Assembly: GCA_947034885.2 (NCBI GenBank)
Contig: OX344750.2
Coordinates: 47,343,821 to 47,407,820 of the forward strand
Direction: 5' to 3'
Length of the DNA stretch: 64,000 nucleotides
Source: Thuidium tamariscinum
Taxonomy: Eukaryota > Streptophyta > Bryopsida > Hypnales > Thuidiaceae
The translations under genes and the position numbers were made by a program. Below, piece by piece: positions 60,403-64,000 of the stretch; position 1 is the stretch's first letter; every line of letters starts with the position of its first letter. Under the pieces are notes generated by a model. It was not told the DNA's origin. It saw nothing but the letters and a program-made list of their open reading frames with translations, and searched no databases.

Positions 60403-63400
60403 TCAGCCTGGAAAACGCGTACCAAAAATACGATAACGCCGTGACTCTTGAGGATGCTGTTTGTCCAGATAATAAGACATGAGGCAACAAGTAACCCAGG
60501 AGGGATTTGGAGGACCATTCTCACTTATTCCCAGTAACCGGTCCACTTTGCGCTTCAGAGCTCCTACTGTGTCTCCTTGCTGTCGTAAATTGATCGCCGG
60601 GTGCCCAACAAAGAATTCTTCCTGTAACTCACAAAAGCCATAATCAGTAGCATTCAGACAGGACTAAAAGGGCTTTCAATAAAACTAGAATGTTTCAGGA
60701 AATATTATGAGGAGAATCTATGCTTCGATTCATAGGTCTCCCTGAGATCAGTGACTACGTGGAGGCCTCGCCATGGAGATCTCGGTATGATCACAATTCA
60801 CTACCGATATTGGGATATCTATCTTGCACTATGAGGAAGATTCTCTTCAGACTCCTATTAAAATGTTCTTGAAACAATCTGATAAGTACACCCTATTGAT
60901 ATGTATGTAAAGAAATATTCTTGGATTACTCGTCTGGTCCAAGAAGTCGTACCGCATCCTGGCCATACAGATAGGCGTGAAGACGAGCTGTTGGATCCTC
61001 CAGCGTAAGTCGCACAGCATACACGAAGTCTTCTTGCTCTAGCTGATCTGCCGATTGCAAGGCACTCGCATGACGAGGCACACAAAAATCGAGCACATCT
61101 GATGGCCAAGTGGCCATAACTCGCACCATACATCGAAACTTGTGAGTCACCTATACGATACACATACAAAGTCAATTGAGGAACAGACTGGCCATTGATA
61201 TGCCACATTGTAACCTCCATTCGACTCTTTATCAGGCTGCCACCAATACAACTAGATGCAACATTCTAGCATCACTTAACTGTATGCCATAATTTCATCC
61301 CATAAAGTATATCCAGAATATCATTCTGATGTGCAAACTTCCCTTTAGAAACTTAAACCTCCCTCAAAATTTCAAAGAGTACCAAAGATAAAGATAAAAT
61401 GTAACATCAACTGTCACTCTGCATGTTCTCGCAAGGTGAGGTATGTAATCAAATTATAAGTCTCTAGCATTGACAAACCTCTTGTGAAGAGAATTACCTG
61501 TGAGTGTGTCAGAACCTCTCGTAAAGTAGAAATCTTGACGTGATCGTAGATCGTAACTGCAAAAGTACGTTGCCAAATAAATTTATTCCATGTGCAGTGT
61601 TATGGTCTGTACTAGAACTGAAGCAACAATTATTTCGAAGTCGATTGAAATCGAAACTTGCAATCTCCGGATACTTTGAACGTAGAATGAGTGTCAGCGA
61701 GAAAATTTAACTTTGCACGGCTCAGATTGTTGTTACGGTATTACGTCTTGCACGTCAGCAGGTCGAACAAGATGTTCCTCGATTTGCAAGTGCAGAGATG
61801 GACAACATACCTAACATAGATTGAGGAGGCTTTGGGCACCAATGAGGAAGACGAAGTGCTTCTGAAGTAAGGCGTTCTTCATATGCCCTGTACCCACCAA
61901 TTAAATTCTGGAAGAAGAGTTTATACAAAGTCAGGAGGGACAACAGAGAAAGACGGAGTGCACAGAACAACAACAAAGCTTCAAGCATTTAACAACTTGG
62001 TTTCGAGCATACCACTAAACTGTAACAATACCTTTCACAATTCTGCACAGCTTGAGTTCTCGGAGCGAGTATGCTAATCTTGCTCTCACGAACGATGACG
62101 CCTTCGTATTGGCCTTTCAGAAAACGGCATTTGATGTTCCGCAACTTCACCCAGTCCCCTACCACAGGTACCGGGAGCCCAAGATCATCTTGTGCCAAAT
62201 CGAAGGGAACCAGAGGCAGCACCGTGCCTAGGGCTGGGAAACCACGCATCACATCAACAGGCACTGCCAGCTCTTTTGAACTCCATAAATCTTGTACTGG
62301 ATCTCCGTTCTCACCCGGCTCCCTAAAATATACAGGATTGACAGATTCACTACCTCCAACTGCTAGTATTCTTACAACATGCAATTGCGGTTTATGTTGC
62401 TTCTCTCTAATACACTTCTCAAGATGAGCACAAAGCTAAGAGACTCATAACTGAAAAGCACATGGCAAGGTAACAAGTTGACTCTCATAAAGTTTAAGTC
62501 ATTAACCCACTTTCTATGATGCAGTAGAGAATTTTGTGCCCGACACCAACGAATAAATCAACTATCATAACTCCAACAAAATGAACCCATTTCAAACAGA
62601 AAGACCCCAAAGTGGGTGGACAGGTTCTTATCGTTCAGAATTGCTGACGCTAAAGTCAAGATTGATCACTACCAACCCAACCGTATTTAGCATACGTAGG
62701 TTTCCGACACTGCCGAGCTCTAGTGAACAAGCCGGATAATGCGTAGGATGTCAGAGAAGGCATTTAGTTAGGTCCCTTACAAAGGAGTCGAATGGCCAGG
62801 GCTTGCATCAGTTCCATCCCAAACGTAGATGATAACATTGTTCTCTGCAACTTCGTTATTCACAAACAATATCTGCAAAACCCACATTTTTTTAGAAAAG
62901 CTTCCAGTCTGTTTCAATTTGTAATCCCCGATCCAATATCCTGAAGTGTCAGCAACCACCTTAAGCTATGTGGCCATGAAATTTCAGTACAGAAAAACCC
63001 CAAGACTAATCAAGTGACTTTCCAAGTGAACCCAACTCTGCTATATATTTCCAACAACTCCTAAGTACACGAAACAATTGCTGATAGTTGAACCTATAAC
63101 AAGGTCCACTTGTACCAAATGCGCGAAATAGGAAGCAAGTGAGAACGGCAAAGTACACACCTTACAACACAAATCAAAGTACACGTCCACGATTACTTCT
63201 TTAATCTGCTTCATATATTTGTTAGTCCCAGCAGCTGTTGACAAACGGAAGCAGTTAGGGATCAAAACTAGCAATAGTATAAAGATGGAAAGAACAAAGA
63301 CTTTGCATATTCAGGTAAATTGAAGAGAAACACCTTGTCTTCGCCCCACTTACTTTGAAAAACATTAAGACCATCAGCACGGTAGGTACATCAAAGTTGT

Positions 63401-63969
63401 TGAAATGAGAACAGGAAATGTACATACATGTATCAATACTGTTTTCTGAAACCCATGCGCGAAGAAGGTCCACCGTATTACGATCATTTGTCTCCATAGT
63501 AAAATTGCTGTGAGACTTCTGATAGGGTTCATACCCATCCCCTCCGTTCCCTTTTAGCAATATAAACGATGTCCTTTGTTTCGGGTTTCCAATTGCTTGG
63601 GGAGCATTAGCGTGGATTTTCATCTGGTACCCACTCACATCTGGTCACTTCACTCCTTGGTAACAGGTTTTCTAACTAGAATGGCCTACCTCCTATTAAC
63701 AGCGTGCATCGGAATCGGCAACAATAGAAACACAAAAAAAAAACTGGAACCTGCTGTGGATTATCCGAGATGAAGACACTGGACACACCTGAATGCGATG
63801 AAATCGAATAATATCACCACTCTCACTCACGTGCGGCATCACCTCGAGAGATGGTGCAAAGTAGAGCACCCGAAGGCCAGGGCTGTTGTAAGATATATCT
63901 ATCACTGTCATTGTACATAAGTAATCTGCCCCCACCAACACATCCTTCCAGTCGTGGATCAGTCTCAGA
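60403..63969 (-). CDS. POT1: Protection of telomeres protein POT1 (5-prime end outside window)
   Basis: Nine exons on the minus strand: 63969-63789, 63623-63428, 63234-63161, 62872-62781, 62370-62013, 61907-61811, 61556-61498, 61150-60953 and 60621-60403. All phases agree and give 490 residues; one or more short 5-prime exons lie to the right. POT1 binds the single-stranded G-rich telomere overhang through two OB folds and protects chromosome ends. OB1 marks: ADYLCTMTVIDISYNSPGLR, MPHVSESGDIIRFHRIQ, FILLKGNGGDGYEPYQ and YFDLCCK. The second fold begins at NNVIIYVWDGTDASP and includes FPALGTVLPLV, VGDWVKLRNIKCRF and YRAYEERLTSE. The C-terminal part has VTHKFRCMVRV, TLEDPTARLHAYLYGQDA, then LLGISENGPPNPSWVTCCLM and RRYRIFGTRF. 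This matches plant POT1 over its whole length, which is about 460-500 residues. In exon 8 the internal donor at GATGCG then GTACGA is chosen because it alone keeps the frame into exon 9. Confidence 0.92.
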
Positions 63970-64000
63970 CTAAGAGAAGAGTATAAATAAATTTCAATGA

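Noticed and set aside
60926..60952. Extending POT1 exon 8 to a stop after GPDE
   Set aside because: It would end the protein early; the GTACGA donor after GATGCG joins in phase to an exon with clear POT1 C-terminal similarity.
60858..61220. 120-codon minus frame ending in TRRVIQEYFF
   Set aside because: Wrong frame over POT1 exon 8; the frame with TLEDPTARLHAYLYGQDA is the conserved one.
1..64000. tRNA or rRNA genes
   Set aside because: No cloverleaf with A and B box-like sequences and no rRNA core sequence was recognised on reading both strands; a tRNA scan could not be run.

Overview
This window is nuclear DNA from a plant. Coding exons are short, split by GT-AG introns of roughly 80-700 bp, moderately GC-rich, and set as small islands in very AT-rich, transposon-derived DNA. 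Six genes can be assembled exon by exon with consistent splice phases: a REF/SRPP lipid-droplet-associated protein, the retrieval receptor RER1, an ORAI-type calcium channel homologue, a PF06695-type membrane protein, an FSH1-type serine hydrolase and an O-fucosyltransferase-like type II membrane enzyme. A seventh, the telomere protein POT1, runs off the right edge. REF/SRPP and the plant-type POT1 point to a land plant. ORAI genes are thought to be absent from flowering plants but present in algae and seed-free plants. Together with the short introns this suggests a bryophyte or other seed-free plant; the species cannot be named from the sequence.

Layout. 1-13.5 kb is gene-poor: eroded coding-like DNA at 1-1150, TTAA-bounded elements, and a GC-rich island at 5.82-6.86 kb with no recognisable gene. 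14.04-15.42 kb (+) is the REF/SRPP gene. 16-20.6 kb is nested transposon DNA. 21.55-23.21 kb (-) is RER1. 25.75-27.47 kb (+) is a broken Crinkler/RHS-type P-loop NTPase gene. 29.06-30.22 kb is a near-perfect palindrome with arms of more than 500 bp. 31.64-31.92 kb is a short element with perfect 23-bp inverted ends. 32.84-34.70 kb (-) is the ORAI gene. 37.66-38.55 kb (-) is the PF06695 gene. 39.5-45.2 kb is repeats. 47.92-50.06 kb (+) FSH1 and 50.71-54.25 kb (-) O-fucosyltransferase are convergent. 60.40-63.97 kb (-) is POT1.

The genes are unrelated housekeeping or membrane-biology genes, not an operon-like system. The strongest unexplained content lies between them. There are several families of about 0.2-1.9 kb bounded by TTAA with termini resembling CCCCTAAAGG, which look like non-autonomous piggyBac-type elements and overlap the plant telomere word CCCTAAA. 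There are also nested insertions, the giant palindrome, and the plant Crinkler/RHS NTPase relic. Exon coordinates come from hand splicing and have not been checked against transcripts.
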